Shown: piece after piece, positions 28,014 through 37,183 of the stretch
Layout of the letters: every line of letters starts with the position of its first letter
Position numbering within the stretch: the stretch's first letter is position 1
Source of the DNA: Rhodobacteraceae bacterium IMCC1335
GTDB taxonomy: Bacteria > Pseudomonadota > Alphaproteobacteria > Rhodobacterales > Rhodobacteraceae
Assembly (NCBI GenBank): GCA_039640495.1
Contig: CP046864.1
Coordinates: forward strand, 1,550,001 to 1,614,000
Length of the DNA stretch: 64,000 nt
Direction of reading: 5' to 3'
Position numbers and translations under genes: made by a program
The notes under the pieces: generated by a model
What the model saw: only the letters and a program-made list of their open reading frames with translations
The model's database searches: none
Told to the model about the DNA's origin: nothing

Positions 28014-29482
28014 AACCTTATAAGATGTTGATTGATGGCGAATGGGTCGAGGCCGGTGATGGCGGAACATTCACCAGTATTAACCCTGCGACAGGTGAAA
28101 AATGGGCGGAAATTCCAGAGGCCACGGCCGAAGATGTGGATTGCGCTGTGCGCGCCGCGCATAGGGCTTTTCTTACGGGGCCATGGGGGAAGATGAGCGC
28201 CACGCAACGCGGCCATTGTTTGCGCCGCTTGGCAGATTTACTTGCCGCGCAGTCTGAGGCGCTGGGAGAAATCGAAACGCGCGATACTGGAAAATTATTT
28301 GCAGAAACGCGGTGGCAGGCAAAATATATCAGCGAATTTTATCATTTTTTCGCTGGAGCGGCTGATAAAATCCATGGTGAAACGCTTCCGATTGATAAAC
28401 CGGATATGTTTGTTTTTACCAATCGTGAGCCCTTGGGGGTGATTGCCGCAGTTGTGCCATGGAACAGCCAGTTGTTTTTGGCAGCGGTAAAAATCGGACC
28501 CGCGCTTGCCGCGGGAAACACCATTGTTATGAAAGCCTCGGAACATGCACCTGCGGCGCTGTTAGAGTTTGGAAAGTTGATCGCGCAAGCAGGCATTCCC
28601 GATGGGGTAGTCAACATCGTGACGGGGCATGGTGATCCTTGTGGGAAGGTGCTTACCTCGCATCCGATGGTGGCGCGTGTTTCCTTCACAGGGGGGCCGG
28701 GTTCTGCCCGTCATGTGATTCAAAATACGACGGAAAATTTCGCCGAACTCAGTTTGGAACTGGGGGGGAAATCTCCGTTTATCGTGTTTGAGGATGCGGA
28801 TATTGAAAGCGCAGTAAACGGATCAGTCGCGGGCATATTTGGGGCGTCTGGGCAAAGCTGTGTGGCGGGTTCGCGTTTGCTTGTGCATGAAGATATCGCG
28901 GATGAATTTTTAAAGCGGATGGTGAAGATTGCACAGGCCGTTACGATTGGCGATCCAATGGCTGGCGAAACCGAGATGGGGCCTTTATGTACCTATGGGC
29001 AGATCGAAAACATCGAACGCGAGGTCGCGCGCGCTGTTGAGGAAGGCGCTCAGATCCTAAGCGGTGGAAAACGGGCAAATGCCGGTTCGGAACTGTATTA
29101 TGAGCCAACGATCATCGACTGCCCCGCGCCAAATCTTCACATAGTTGATACGGAATTATTCGGGCCGGTTTTAAGCGTGCTGCGGTTTAAAACCGAAAGC
29201 GAGGCCTTGGCTTTGGCCAATGATACGGTGCATGGCCTTGCCGCAGGGATTTTTACCAAAGACAGCGCGCGGGCGCTGCGGATGTCAAAATCTGTACGGG
29301 CGGGCATTGTTTGGGTGAATACTTATCGGGCGGTCTCTCCCATTGCTGAGTTCGGTGGAATGAAAAACTCAGGCTATGGCCGCGAAAGCGGCTTTCAAGC
29401 CGTTTATGATTATACGCGCCCGAAAACTGTATGGATGAACATGTCTTCAGAGCCGTTGGGCAGCCAGTTCGTATCTCGTTAA
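28010..29482 (+). CDS. NAD(P)-dependent aldehyde dehydrogenase
   Basis: A 490-residue aldehyde dehydrogenase of the standard superfamily. The cofactor and active-site blocks are present: PWNSQLFLAAVKIGPALAAG, SFTGGPGSARH, LELGGKSP with the general-base Glu, and GASGQSCVAGSR with the catalytic Cys. C-terminal GGMKNSGYGRESG is typical. It oxidises an aldehyde to its acid, here probably an intermediate of the amine/guanidino pathway. The start is the ATG at 28010, behind AAAGGAG; the upstream open frame is not coding. Next gene starts 16 bases on. Confidence 0.93.
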   Translation: MKPYKMLIDGEWVEAGDGGTFTSINPATGEKWAEIPEATAEDVDCAVRAAHRAFLTGPWGKMSATQRGHCLRRLADLLAAQSEALGEIETRDTGKLFAETRWQAKYISEFYHFFAGAADKIHGETLPIDKPDMFVFTNREPLGVIAAVVPWNSQLFLAAVKIGPALAAGNTIVMKASEHAPAALLEFGKLIAQAGIPDGVVNIVTGHGDPCGKVLTSHPMVARVSFTGGPGSARHVIQNTTENFAELSLELGGKSPFIVFEDADIESAVNGSVAGIFGASGQSCVAGSRLLVHEDIADEFLKRMVKIAQAVTIGDPMAGETEMGPLCTYGQIENIEREVARAVEEGAQILSGGKRANAGSELYYEPTIIDCPAPNLHIVDTELFGPVLSVLRFKTESEALALANDTVHGLAAGIFTKDSARALRMSKSVRAGIVWVNTYRAVSPIAEFGGMKNSGYGRESGFQAVYDYTRPKTVWMNMSSEPLGSQFVSR

Positions 29483-29498
29483 TTTGAAAGGGACGAAA

Positions 29499-30560
29499 AT
29501 GAAATTTCATATTGCTATAAATTTAGAACGAAGCGAACCCTCTGTGGATATGAAAGAGGTGCGCGATCACACGCTTGAAATGGTACAAATGGCAGATCAA
29601 GCTGGTTTTGAGATTGCTTGGGCCGCCGAACACCACGCGTTGGAAATGACGATAGCGCCAAACCCGTTTCATATGATGACCTGGTGGGCAGATCACACCA
29701 AAAATATCCGTCTGGGATGCGGCGTGGCCAATGCCTCTTATTGGCACCCGATCAAATTGGCGGGCGAGGCGGCTTTGGTGGATTTGCTGAGCGATGGGCG
29801 GATGGATCTGGGGCTGGGCTCGGGGGCTTATCAACGCGAGTTCGATAGGCTACGCCCTGGATTAAGCCAAAAAGACGGGTGGAAATATCTGCAAGAAATG
29901 TTGCCTTTAATTCCGAAGCTTTGGGCCGGTGATGTGCAACATAATGGAGAGTTTTGGCAATTTCCAACCGCCACATCCTGCCCGAAACCTGTGCAAGACA
30001 GGGTGCCTATCTGGGTGGCTGCGCGCTCTCCAACAACCTTTGATCATGCGGTAGAAAACAATTGCAATATTATGAGCTGGCCTTTGACAATGCCATTTTC
30101 CGAGGCTGAAAAATACCGCGGCCAGCTTGAAGATAGTATAACCCGTTTGAACCCTGGATATTCGGGTAAATTTGCCATGATGCGCCACGCTGTTATTTAT
30201 GAAACAGAAAGCGATCGGCAAGCGGCGCTAGATGCTGTGCGGCAGGTTTTGGCCCGCTTTGGCAATTTAATGATGCAAGCAGGTGACGTTGTGAACGGAT
30301 ATCCCGATATGGTTCCGCTGGAAACATTAGAGGGTAATGCCCGCGTCGAGCCTGCGATGCTGGAAGAAAACTTAATGTTCGGATCTCCGGAGGTTGTTGT
30401 AGAAAAACTTAAGCAGTATCAATCTATTGGCGTTGATGCGTTTATTTATTATGCCTCTCTGGGGCTGGATATGGAGCGCCAGAAACGATCGCTGCGTTTG
30501 TTTATTGACCAGGTACTGCCCGCATTTACTGAAGTAAAGGAATTTGCCCATGTCGATTGA
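29499..30560 (+). CDS. Luciferase-like (LLM) flavin-dependent monooxygenase
   Basis: A 353-residue TIM-barrel protein of the bacterial luciferase-like family: GFEIAWAAEHHALEM, LGCGVANASYWHPIKLAGEA and DLGLGSGAYQREFDRL are family blocks. Such enzymes use reduced flavin and oxygen to hydroxylate or cleave substrates. No flavin reductase gene is seen nearby, so the flavin must come from elsewhere, or the protein binds its flavin differently. ATG at 29499 follows AAAGGGA. It overlaps the next gene by 11 bases, indicating coupling. Confidence 0.87.
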   Translation: MKFHIAINLERSEPSVDMKEVRDHTLEMVQMADQAGFEIAWAAEHHALEMTIAPNPFHMMTWWADHTKNIRLGCGVANASYWHPIKLAGEAALVDLLSDGRMDLGLGSGAYQREFDRLRPGLSQKDGWKYLQEMLPLIPKLWAGDVQHNGEFWQFPTATSCPKPVQDRVPIWVAARSPTTFDHAVENNCNIMSWPLTMPFSEAEKYRGQLEDSITRLNPGYSGKFAMMRHAVIYETESDRQAALDAVRQVLARFGNLMMQAGDVVNGYPDMVPLETLEGNARVEPAMLEENLMFGSPEVVVEKLKQYQSIGVDAFIYYASLGLDMERQKRSLRLFIDQVLPAFTEVKEFAHVD

Positions 30561-31146
30561 AATCCGCCGAACGCTGCTTTGGAAACAAAAAACCTTTATC
30601 GAGGGGTGGAAAACTGTGGAAACCCCCACCCAATTGATGGCGTCTATGGCCATCATAAAAAACCCTTGGTTTGCCCGTGGGCATGTTGAAAATATGCGCC
30701 CTGAAATCCAAGCGTATGGGCCGGTTATTGGCAAATTATTGACGGAAATGCTGCTCGATGAAACGGGCGGTTTGCTTGAGGGCTGCGGCAAAGCAAGCGT
30801 GGTTGGCATGGGCGGAGAAATTGAACATGCCCAAGCTATGACGCATACGCTCCATTTTGGAAATCAATTTCGCGAAGCGATCGGTGCCAAAAGCTATCTG
30901 GCCTTTTCAAACACGCGCGGCGCGGCGAATTGCGCGATAACTATTCCTTTGATGGACAAGCATGACGCAGGCCGTAGGTCGCATTATCAAACGATCCAAA
31001 CCAGCGTGGTTGACGCACCGGCTGATGATGAGATTCTTATTGCTTTGGGAGCCTCGATTGGTGGGCATCCCAACCATCGCATTGGTGATCGATATGAAGA
31101 TTTAAAAGATCTGGGCCGCGATTTAGATAACCCGGCAGGCGTTTAA
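30550..31146 (+). CDS. AA_synth (DUF1185) family protein
   Basis: A 198-residue protein of the 'amino acid synthesis' family PF06684, recognisable from FARGHVENMRPEIQAYGPVI, the conserved GKASVVGMGGEIEHAQAM and VVDAPADDEILIALGASIG. Structural-genomics work on this family reported a chorismate-mutase-like fold without an assigned reaction. It commonly lies beside luciferase-like monooxygenases and hydrolases, as here. The ATG at 30550 is inside the end of the monooxygenase gene. It is followed directly by the hydrolase gene. Confidence 0.85.
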   Translation: MSIEIRRTLLWKQKTFIEGWKTVETPTQLMASMAIIKNPWFARGHVENMRPEIQAYGPVIGKLLTEMLLDETGGLLEGCGKASVVGMGGEIEHAQAMTHTLHFGNQFREAIGAKSYLAFSNTRGAANCAITIPLMDKHDAGRRSHYQTIQTSVVDAPADDEILIALGASIGGHPNHRIGDRYEDLKDLGRDLDNPAGV

Positions 31147-31950
31147 ATGGCAAGAACCAAAGACGGCACAGCCTATGAGATAACAGGTTGTCAGGGCGCA
31201 GCTTGGGTTGTGCTCATTCATGGGCTGGGTTTAACGCGTGCCAGCACGTGGGGTGGCATTGCACCAATCTTGGCGCAGGAGTTTCAAATTCTGAGCTATG
31301 ATCTTTTAGGCCATGGTGAAACGGATCTGCCCTCTGGGCGCGTTGACTTAAAGCGCTTGGGGCAGCAAGTGATCGATTTGATGGATGATCTGTCTATCGA
31401 TCGCGCCGCTTTGGTTGGGTTTTCACTTGGTGGGATGATCAATCGGCGCGTGGCGATTGATCATCCAAGCCGCGTCTCTGCGCTGGGAATATTAAACGCA
31501 CCGCATGAGCGGGGGGAAAAGCAGCAGCGTTTGGTGGAAGAGCGGGCCCGCGCCAGTTCAGCTGAGGGACCATCTGCCAATATCGATACAACGCTTGCCC
31601 GATGGTTTACCCCGGATTTTCGTGTTCATTCTTCACAGAATGTGGCAGCTCTACGCGATATTGTGGTGGCAAATGATCCAAAAAATTATGCCATCCATCG
31701 CCAGATTTTAGCCGATGGTGTAACCGAACTGATCCGCCCAACGCCACCCTTAAAGCAGCCCAGTCTTATCATGACCTGCCAGAATGACAGTGGTTCAACG
31801 CCTGCGATGAGTCAGGCGATTGCTCAGGAAATCAGGGGCTCTGAGCTGAATGTTCTGCCCAAATTGCAGCATTTGGGCTTGCTTGAAGATCCAAAGGCTT
31901 TTGCAGATCCGCTTTTGGCTTTTTTGCGAAGCAAACTGCCTCCACGTTAG
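31147..31950 (+). CDS. Alpha/beta-fold hydrolase
   Basis: A 267-residue alpha/beta hydrolase. Visible elements: oxyanion block VLIHGLGLTRASTW, nucleophile elbow GFSLGG, an acidic residue in CQNDSGSTP and the late His in LQHLGLLEDP. This is the layout of esterases and C-C or lactone hydrolases such as 3-oxoadipate enol-lactonase. Starts immediately after the AA_synth stop, so it is coupled. In the pathway it could open the product of the flavin monooxygenase. Substrate unknown. Confidence 0.88.
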   Translation: MARTKDGTAYEITGCQGAAWVVLIHGLGLTRASTWGGIAPILAQEFQILSYDLLGHGETDLPSGRVDLKRLGQQVIDLMDDLSIDRAALVGFSLGGMINRRVAIDHPSRVSALGILNAPHERGEKQQRLVEERARASSAEGPSANIDTTLARWFTPDFRVHSSQNVAALRDIVVANDPKNYAIHRQILADGVTELIRPTPPLKQPSLIMTCQNDSGSTPAMSQAIAQEIRGSELNVLPKLQHLGLLEDPKAFADPLLAFLRSKLPPR

Positions 31951-31962
31951 AAAGGAATTGAC

Positions 31963-33650
31963 ATGGCACTTTTATCTGGCGGGCAAGCCGCAGTTGAGGC
32001 GTTAAAAGCGGAAAAAACCGATTTCGTTTTCGGGCTGATCGGCTCTGCAACAATGGAAATGTTTGACGCGCTTTATGATGCGCAAGATATCAAATTGATT
32101 GGTGTGCATGATGAGCGTACTGGCACCCATATGGCCGATGGCTATGCCCGCGCCAGCGGAAAAACCGGTGTTGTTCTGGCGGGACAAAATGGTCCGGGAA
32201 CAACCAATTTGGTGACCGGGTTGGCGCAGGCGAAAGCCGCTTACACGCCGCTGGTGTCGATTGGGGGGCTTTGTCGTCCGAACATCTCTATCGAGATGCC
32301 TTTCAAGAGGTGGATCAACAGGCGCTATTTACTCCGATCACCAAAAAAACCTGGACCGCAACCAGCAGCGAACGCGTTCCAGAAATGATGCGGGAGGCGT
32401 TTCGCGTGGCCAATGCTCCCCGAAAAGGGCCTGTGCAGTTGAATTTGCCGCGTAACGTCTTGTCAGGCCAGGCTAAATTTGCGGCGATGCAAGACCCGTC
32501 AGACTATCGGCCGGTTTCGTTGCAAGCCGCGCCTGAAAGCAGCATTAATCAAGCCGTTGGGCTGTTAAAAAATGCAGCGCGCCCGGTTATTATGGTGGGC
32601 GGTGGTATAAAAAATACCGCGGCTGGTGCGCATGCAATGGCGCTGGCAGAGGCGTATAACATACCCGTTGTTTCTTCGCCAGGGCATGGGGATGCAGTGC
32701 CGTTTGGACATCCGTTGAATGCAGGCCAAATGGGGCCGCGGGGCAATCCGGTTGCGTCGCGATTGGTCAAAGAAGCGGATGTTATTTTGGCTCTTGGAAC
32801 CCGCATAGGCTTTAATGCCACGTTCTATAGTTATGACAATATAAATAAGGCTGCGAAAATTATTCACGTCGAACAGGAACCAACCGCAATTGGGCGCTAT
32901 TTTCCTGTTGAGATGGGGATTTGGGGCGATGCCCCCACGGTTGCCATGCAGCTTTTGGTCGCTGCCGATCGGTTAAGCCAACGCGCCGAAGCGCAAGCTT
33001 GGAGCGACGCTTTGAAAGTCGAGCGCGCGGGGTTCCTTGCCCGCCGTGATGCAGAGGCTTTGATCGAAAGCAACCCCATCCAGCCTTCTGGCCTTTATAA
33101 AACCCTGCGTGATATATGCCCGCAAAATAGCGCCTTTACCATGGATGCGGGCACATTATGTTTGCAAGCCACCGATGCGATGAATTACTGGCAGCCCAAA
33201 AGTTTATTCACCCCGCTTGATTTCGGGCTTGTTGGGTTTTCGTTTGCGGCAGGTTTGGGGGTAAAACTGGCTATGCCCGAGCGGCCAGTGATCTCTTTGA
33301 TGGGCGATGGCGGGTTTGGGATGACCACTTCTGAATTATCTACTGCGGTAGATTACGGAATAAACACCGTGACAATCGTGATGAATAATGGCTGTTGGGG
33401 GGCAGAAAAAGCCTATCAGCGCGATTTCTTCAACGGGCGCTATATTGGTGCTGATATTTCCAGCCCGCCATTTGACAAGCTGGCAGAGCTTTACGGCGCG
33501 AAAGGCTATCGTGCAGAAACTTTGCCAGAAACGGCTGAAGCGCTTGAAGCGGCGCTGGCTTGCGAAAAACCTGCGGTGATTGACGTGCAGGTTGACCCTG
33601 CTGCATTGTATTCTTTCCGCCGCGATAGTTTCAAACATAGAGGAGGCTAA
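31963..33650 (+). pseudogene. Thiamine-diphosphate-dependent enzyme (acetolactate-synthase/Xsc-like), frameshifted
   Basis: Two overlapping frames make one ~562-residue TPP enzyme. The first (31963 onward) holds the N-terminal PYR domain: FVFGLIGSATMEMFDAL, the catalytic Glu in VHDERTGTHMADGYARASG, and GQNGPGTTN. The second (from about 32271 to 33650) continues with SSEHLYRDAFQEVDQ, the middle domain and the PP domain (ISLMGDGGFGMTTSEL, then MNNGCWG, the GDG-N motif). The break is at a run of six G (32263-32268); one extra G gives an unbroken frame. It may be a real inactivating deletion, a phase-variable tract or an assembly error. Resembles sulfoacetaldehyde acetyltransferase and acetolactate synthase; the reaction is not known. 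Confidence 0.8.
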
Positions 33651-33653
33651 GTT

Positions 33654-34022
33654 ATGGCTGAAAATCAATATCCAGCAACACAGGCCCAAAAAGCGACCGG
33701 GGATTGGAACCCGTTTTGGGATACGTTGGCCGAATTGGATCCTGATTATCTGGAACGGTTTCTCGCCTTTCGCGCCGTGCCTCAAAATGGGCCCTTGCCT
33801 CAGAAATACAAAGAGTTGATTTTTATCGCGATTAATGTCGCCACCACGCATCTTTGGCCTTCTGGCGCGCGCAGACATATTCAAAACGCTCTGGAAGCCG
33901 GGGCAACCAAAGAAGAAATTCTTGAGGTGATCCAATTGACTTCTATAATGGGTATTCACTCAATGAGCATGGGGGTTCCGATCCTAATGGAAGAGATTGA
34001 GAAATTTGAACGCAACGCTTAA
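33654..34022 (+). CDS. Carboxymuconolactone decarboxylase family protein (no Cys pair)
   Basis: A 122-residue small helical protein of the CMD family: PLPQKYKELIFIAINVATTH, the AARRHI-type helix (GARRHIQNALEAGATKEEI) and EVIQLTSIMGIHSM. It has no cysteines in the active-site helix, so it resembles the gamma-carboxymuconolactone decarboxylase type rather than the peroxidase type. It begins four bases after the TPP gene stop and is in the same operon. It may decarboxylate or bind a small acid in the pathway. Confidence 0.82.
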   Translation: MAENQYPATQAQKATGDWNPFWDTLAELDPDYLERFLAFRAVPQNGPLPQKYKELIFIAINVATTHLWPSGARRHIQNALEAGATKEEILEVIQLTSIMGIHSMSMGVPILMEEIEKFERNA

Positions 34023-34040
34023 TTTGGAAAAGGCGGGGAA

Positions 34041-35027
34041 ATGGCCGAAGAACACGATCATTCGATGATGGAAAACCTCTATTGGTGGGGAATTCCAACG
34101 TTGTTTAGATGTCCTAACCTGCCTGCTGAGGGGCAAGATATTGCCTTGGTGGGTGTGCCCCATTCCACTGGAAACGGTACCACCGAACGCGATCAGCATT
34201 TGGGCCCGCGTGCGGTGCGCAATGTCTCGGCCGTGGCGCGGCGCGTGCATTCTGCTTTTGAAATTGATCCTTGGACTGCGGCGAAAATCGCTGATATTGG
34301 CGATGTGCCTTTTCCGCGGGCCAATGATAACGAAGATTGTATCGAGCGGATTACAGCATTTTATCAAAATATTGCAAAAGCTGGCGCGCGGCCTGTCTCA
34401 ATTGGCGGCGATCATTCGATCACTGGGGGCATTGTGCAGGCGCTTGGCGGCAGTGAGTTGGCGGGCGGGCAGCCTGTCAGCTTTTTGCATTTGGATGCGC
34501 ATACGGATGTATTCACTAAGGTGGATCATTTCTTGGGCGCGCAGAAATCGGCCGCGCATTGGGGGGCTTACTTGGCGGATCAGGGCAAAGTGGACCCAAG
34601 CCGATCGATGCAGATCGGGCTGCGCGGGCATCCGCGCACGCTTGATTGGCTGCAACCCTCTTATGAATATGGATATAATATCGTGACCATGCGCGAATTT
34701 CGTGCGCGGGGCCTGCAAGATGTTGTGGCGCAAACGCGCAATATCTTGGGGGACCGACCGGTCTATATTACCTTTGATCTAGACTGCTTGGATCCGACCA
34801 TTGCGCCTGGGGTGTCAAATATTGAAGCCAGCGAAAAGGGCTTTGACATTGATGAGGCGATGGGGCTTTTGCGCGCCGCCCGGGGGTTAAACATTATTGG
34901 CGGCGATGTTGTCTGCATGATGCCAACCAAAGACAGCCCGAATAATATTACAGCGCTTACGGCAACCGCTGTGATGTTTGAAATGATTTCAATGATCGCT
35001 GAAAATATAAGTAGGAGCGCAGCATGA
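34041..35027 (+). CDS. Ureohydrolase (agmatinase/guanidinase family), divergent member
   Basis: A 328-residue binuclear metal hydrolase. Metal ligands are complete: GGDHS (His125), LDAHTD (Asp152, His154, Asp156) and TFDLDCLDP. The family splits guanidino groups to urea plus an amine. Two substrate loops differ from canonical agmatinases: TTERDQHLGPRAVR instead of TTNRPGARxGP, and AAHWGAYL (around His173) instead of THGTPFRR. So it probably acts on a different guanidino substrate or works with its partner. ATGA overlap with the next ureohydrolase gene. Confidence 0.85.
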   Translation: MAEEHDHSMMENLYWWGIPTLFRCPNLPAEGQDIALVGVPHSTGNGTTERDQHLGPRAVRNVSAVARRVHSAFEIDPWTAAKIADIGDVPFPRANDNEDCIERITAFYQNIAKAGARPVSIGGDHSITGGIVQALGGSELAGGQPVSFLHLDAHTDVFTKVDHFLGAQKSAAHWGAYLADQGKVDPSRSMQIGLRGHPRTLDWLQPSYEYGYNIVTMREFRARGLQDVVAQTRNILGDRPVYITFDLDCLDPTIAPGVSNIEASEKGFDIDEAMGLLRAARGLNIIGGDVVCMMPTKDSPNNITALTATAVMFEMISMIAENISRSAA

Positions 35028-35998
35028 CGCAGCAGCCAGATCCATTTTTTCAACCCGTTTCCGCCATGGAACTGGCCCGGTTTGCCGGGGTGCCAACCTT
35101 TATGCGATTGCCAGAATTGAGCCCGGATCACGCTCGGTTTTCAGATGTGGATCTGGGTATATTGGGTGTGCCTTGGGATGGGGGCACAACGAATAGGCCG
35201 GGAGCGCGCCACGGTCCGCGCCAGTTGCGGGACCTGTCAACCATGATCCGCGCTATGAACCCCGTCACGGGGGTTACGCCTTTCGCCAGCGTTAATTGCG
35301 CCGATATGGGAGATGTGCCACCCAACCCGGTTGATATTCAAGACAGCCTGAACCGAGTGGCTGATTTTGTAAGCGCCATGACGGTTCAGAACATCGTGCC
35401 CATGACGGCCGGAGGTGATCATCTGGTCACCCTGCCAATTTTGCGTGCTCTGGCAAAAACCGCGCCTGTAGGGCTGATCCAATTTGATAGCCACACAGAT
35501 CTGTTCGACAGTTATTTTGGCGGCCAGAAATTTACCCATGGCACGCCATTTCGCCGCGCAATCGAAGAGGGTTTGGTTGACCCAACGCGATTTGTGCAAG
35601 TGGGAATTCGCGGCACCGCGTATAATCTAGAGGATGTTGAATGGGGTCTTGCGCAAGGCATTCGGATCATTCGGGTTGAAGAATTATTCGAAAGAGGAAT
35701 TGCCCATGTGATGGCAGAAGTGCGGGAAATCGTGGGCAAACAGCCGACCTATTGCACTTATGATATTGATTTTGTTGACCCAACATTTGCGCCAGGCACT
35801 GGCACGCCTGAAATTGGCGGCCCGAACAGCTTTCAAGCCCAACAGGTGATCCGCGAGCTTGCCGGCGTTAATTTAATTGGCGCTGACCTTGTTGAAGTCT
35901 CGCCACCTTTAGACGCTGCGGGCGGCACTGCTTGGCTGGGGGTTTCTTTGATGTTTGAGTTGATCTGCATGCTGGCACAATCTATCCAAGCCAGATAA
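35024..35998 (+). CDS. Ureohydrolase (agmatinase family), canonical member
   Basis: A 324-residue ureohydrolase with all metal ligands: GGDHLVT (His133), DSHTD (155-159) and TYDIDFVDPTFAPGTGTPE. Substrate loops are canonical (TTNRPGARHGPRQLR; THGTPFRRAIEEG). It would hydrolyse agmatine, guanidinobutyrate, guanidinopropionate or a related compound to urea. Its gene overlaps the preceding, divergent ureohydrolase gene, implying fixed stoichiometry and perhaps a mixed oligomer. Last gene of the operon. No urease gene is in the window. Confidence 0.88.
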   Translation: MTQQPDPFFQPVSAMELARFAGVPTFMRLPELSPDHARFSDVDLGILGVPWDGGTTNRPGARHGPRQLRDLSTMIRAMNPVTGVTPFASVNCADMGDVPPNPVDIQDSLNRVADFVSAMTVQNIVPMTAGGDHLVTLPILRALAKTAPVGLIQFDSHTDLFDSYFGGQKFTHGTPFRRAIEEGLVDPTRFVQVGIRGTAYNLEDVEWGLAQGIRIIRVEELFERGIAHVMAEVREIVGKQPTYCTYDIDFVDPTFAPGTGTPEIGGPNSFQAQQVIRELAGVNLIGADLVEVSPPLDAAGGTAWLGVSLMFELICMLAQSIQAR

Positions 35999-36124
35999 AA
36001 GCGTTTTGCTCAAGGTACGTTAAACTGTGCGTAAGTCAAACTTTATTTTTTTTGATTTAAACATAGATTCAATGCCTTAAAGATATATCTTAATGTTTTA
36101 ATCGAATTTTGCATTATGGCGCGT

Positions 36125-36141
36125 TTTCAGGCCGTCGCGTT
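36125..36141 (+). repeat. 17-bp direct repeat, left copy
   Basis: TTTCAGGCCGTCGCGTT, identical to 39602-39618. The pair brackets the EamA-dioxygenase-LysR module. Confidence 0.6.
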
Positions 36142-36223
36142 GCGCACTGGTCTCCTGAATTGACGTTGAGATACGCGCATATCGTGGAGGATCGCCCAGT
36201 TTGAGCCATCCTCTCAACTTTTT

Positions 36224-37183
36224 TTACATGACCCGATGTAAATTACCGGTGCATTTTCTACAGCCTCGGCATGCGGTGGGTGTTTCGACTTCTTGGGGTT
36301 GGCGATTACTGACAGTGAGCGTTAAGAAAACAGCCACCGTGGCGATACCCAGTCCGAAGATGCCCAACATGGAAAGAACTTCGTCGAACGCCATCCATGC
36401 CATTATCATTGTCACGGGCGGTGATAGGTAGGTCAAACTTGCAACCTGTGATGCGGGCAAGCGTCTAAGCAAGACGAACATAAGACCATAGGCCGCGAGT
36501 GATACGACAATTGCCAGCCAAACAACCGCAAAGACCAGACTGCCGTTCCAGGTCGCTTCTAGACCTTCCAGACCAACTGCGAGCGGGGCAAGCACCAAAA
36601 ATGATGCCAGACAATGTAAGAATGTTACCAGCAGGATAGAAACAGACTTTTCCTCTTTTAGAGTGCCGCTACGGTCGATCAGTGATGCGATTGTGATTGC
36701 GATCACTGCTAAGAAAGGAAGCAAATGCGCGACAACTGCGCCCCCAAGGGCAATTCCATCGCCGATAACCAACGCCACGGCGATAAGACCCAGTCCCAGA
36801 CCAGCCCATTCCTTGCCGGACACCCGCTCGCCCGTCATGCGCGCAGACAGCGCACCGGTCAGGATTGGCTGCAATGCAGTTATGAATGCCGCAAGACCTG
36901 CCGACAAACCAAGGTCGATCGCGCCCAGTACGGCTACCAACCACCCGGCATGGGCTAGAGCGCCGACGAGCATGTGGCGACCAATGACTGAACGTGGAAT
37001 GCGCTGCCATTGCCGTGCCAGTGTGACGAACAAGGCCAAGATTGTGGTAACGAGTAGATAGCGCCAGAATAGAATCGTGAACGTTCCAGCGTGATCGAGG
37101 CCAAATTTAGCCCCGACAAAACCCGAACTCCACAAAACAACAAAGACGCCGCATAGAAGAGGTATACCAAGCGCACGTTTCAT
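36224..37183 (-). CDS. EamA/DMT-family transporter
   Basis: A 319-residue inner-membrane protein with ten predicted helices in two EamA halves (WSSGFVGAKFGLDHAG opens the first; LTYLSPPVTMIMAWMAFDE in the second). DMT-family proteins usually export amino acids or metabolites. The stop of the dioxygenase gene and this ATG share a base (TGATG), with GGAG eight bases upstream, so the pair is coupled. It probably exports a product or precursor of the dioxygenase reaction. Cysteines near the C terminus (RGCRKC) are unusual for the family. Confidence 0.88.
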   Translation of the reverse strand: MKRALGIPLLCGVFVVLWSSGFVGAKFGLDHAGTFTILFWRYLLVTTILALFVTLARQWQRIPRSVIGRHMLVGALAHAGWLVAVLGAIDLGLSAGLAAFITALQPILTGALSARMTGERVSGKEWAGLGLGLIAVALVIGDGIALGGAVVAHLLPFLAVIAITIASLIDRSGTLKEEKSVSILLVTFLHCLASFLVLAPLAVGLEGLEATWNGSLVFAVVWLAIVVSLAAYGLMFVLLRRLPASQVASLTYLSPPVTMIMAWMAFDEVLSMLGIFGLGIATVAVFLTLTVSNRQPQEVETPTACRGCRKCTGNLHRVM

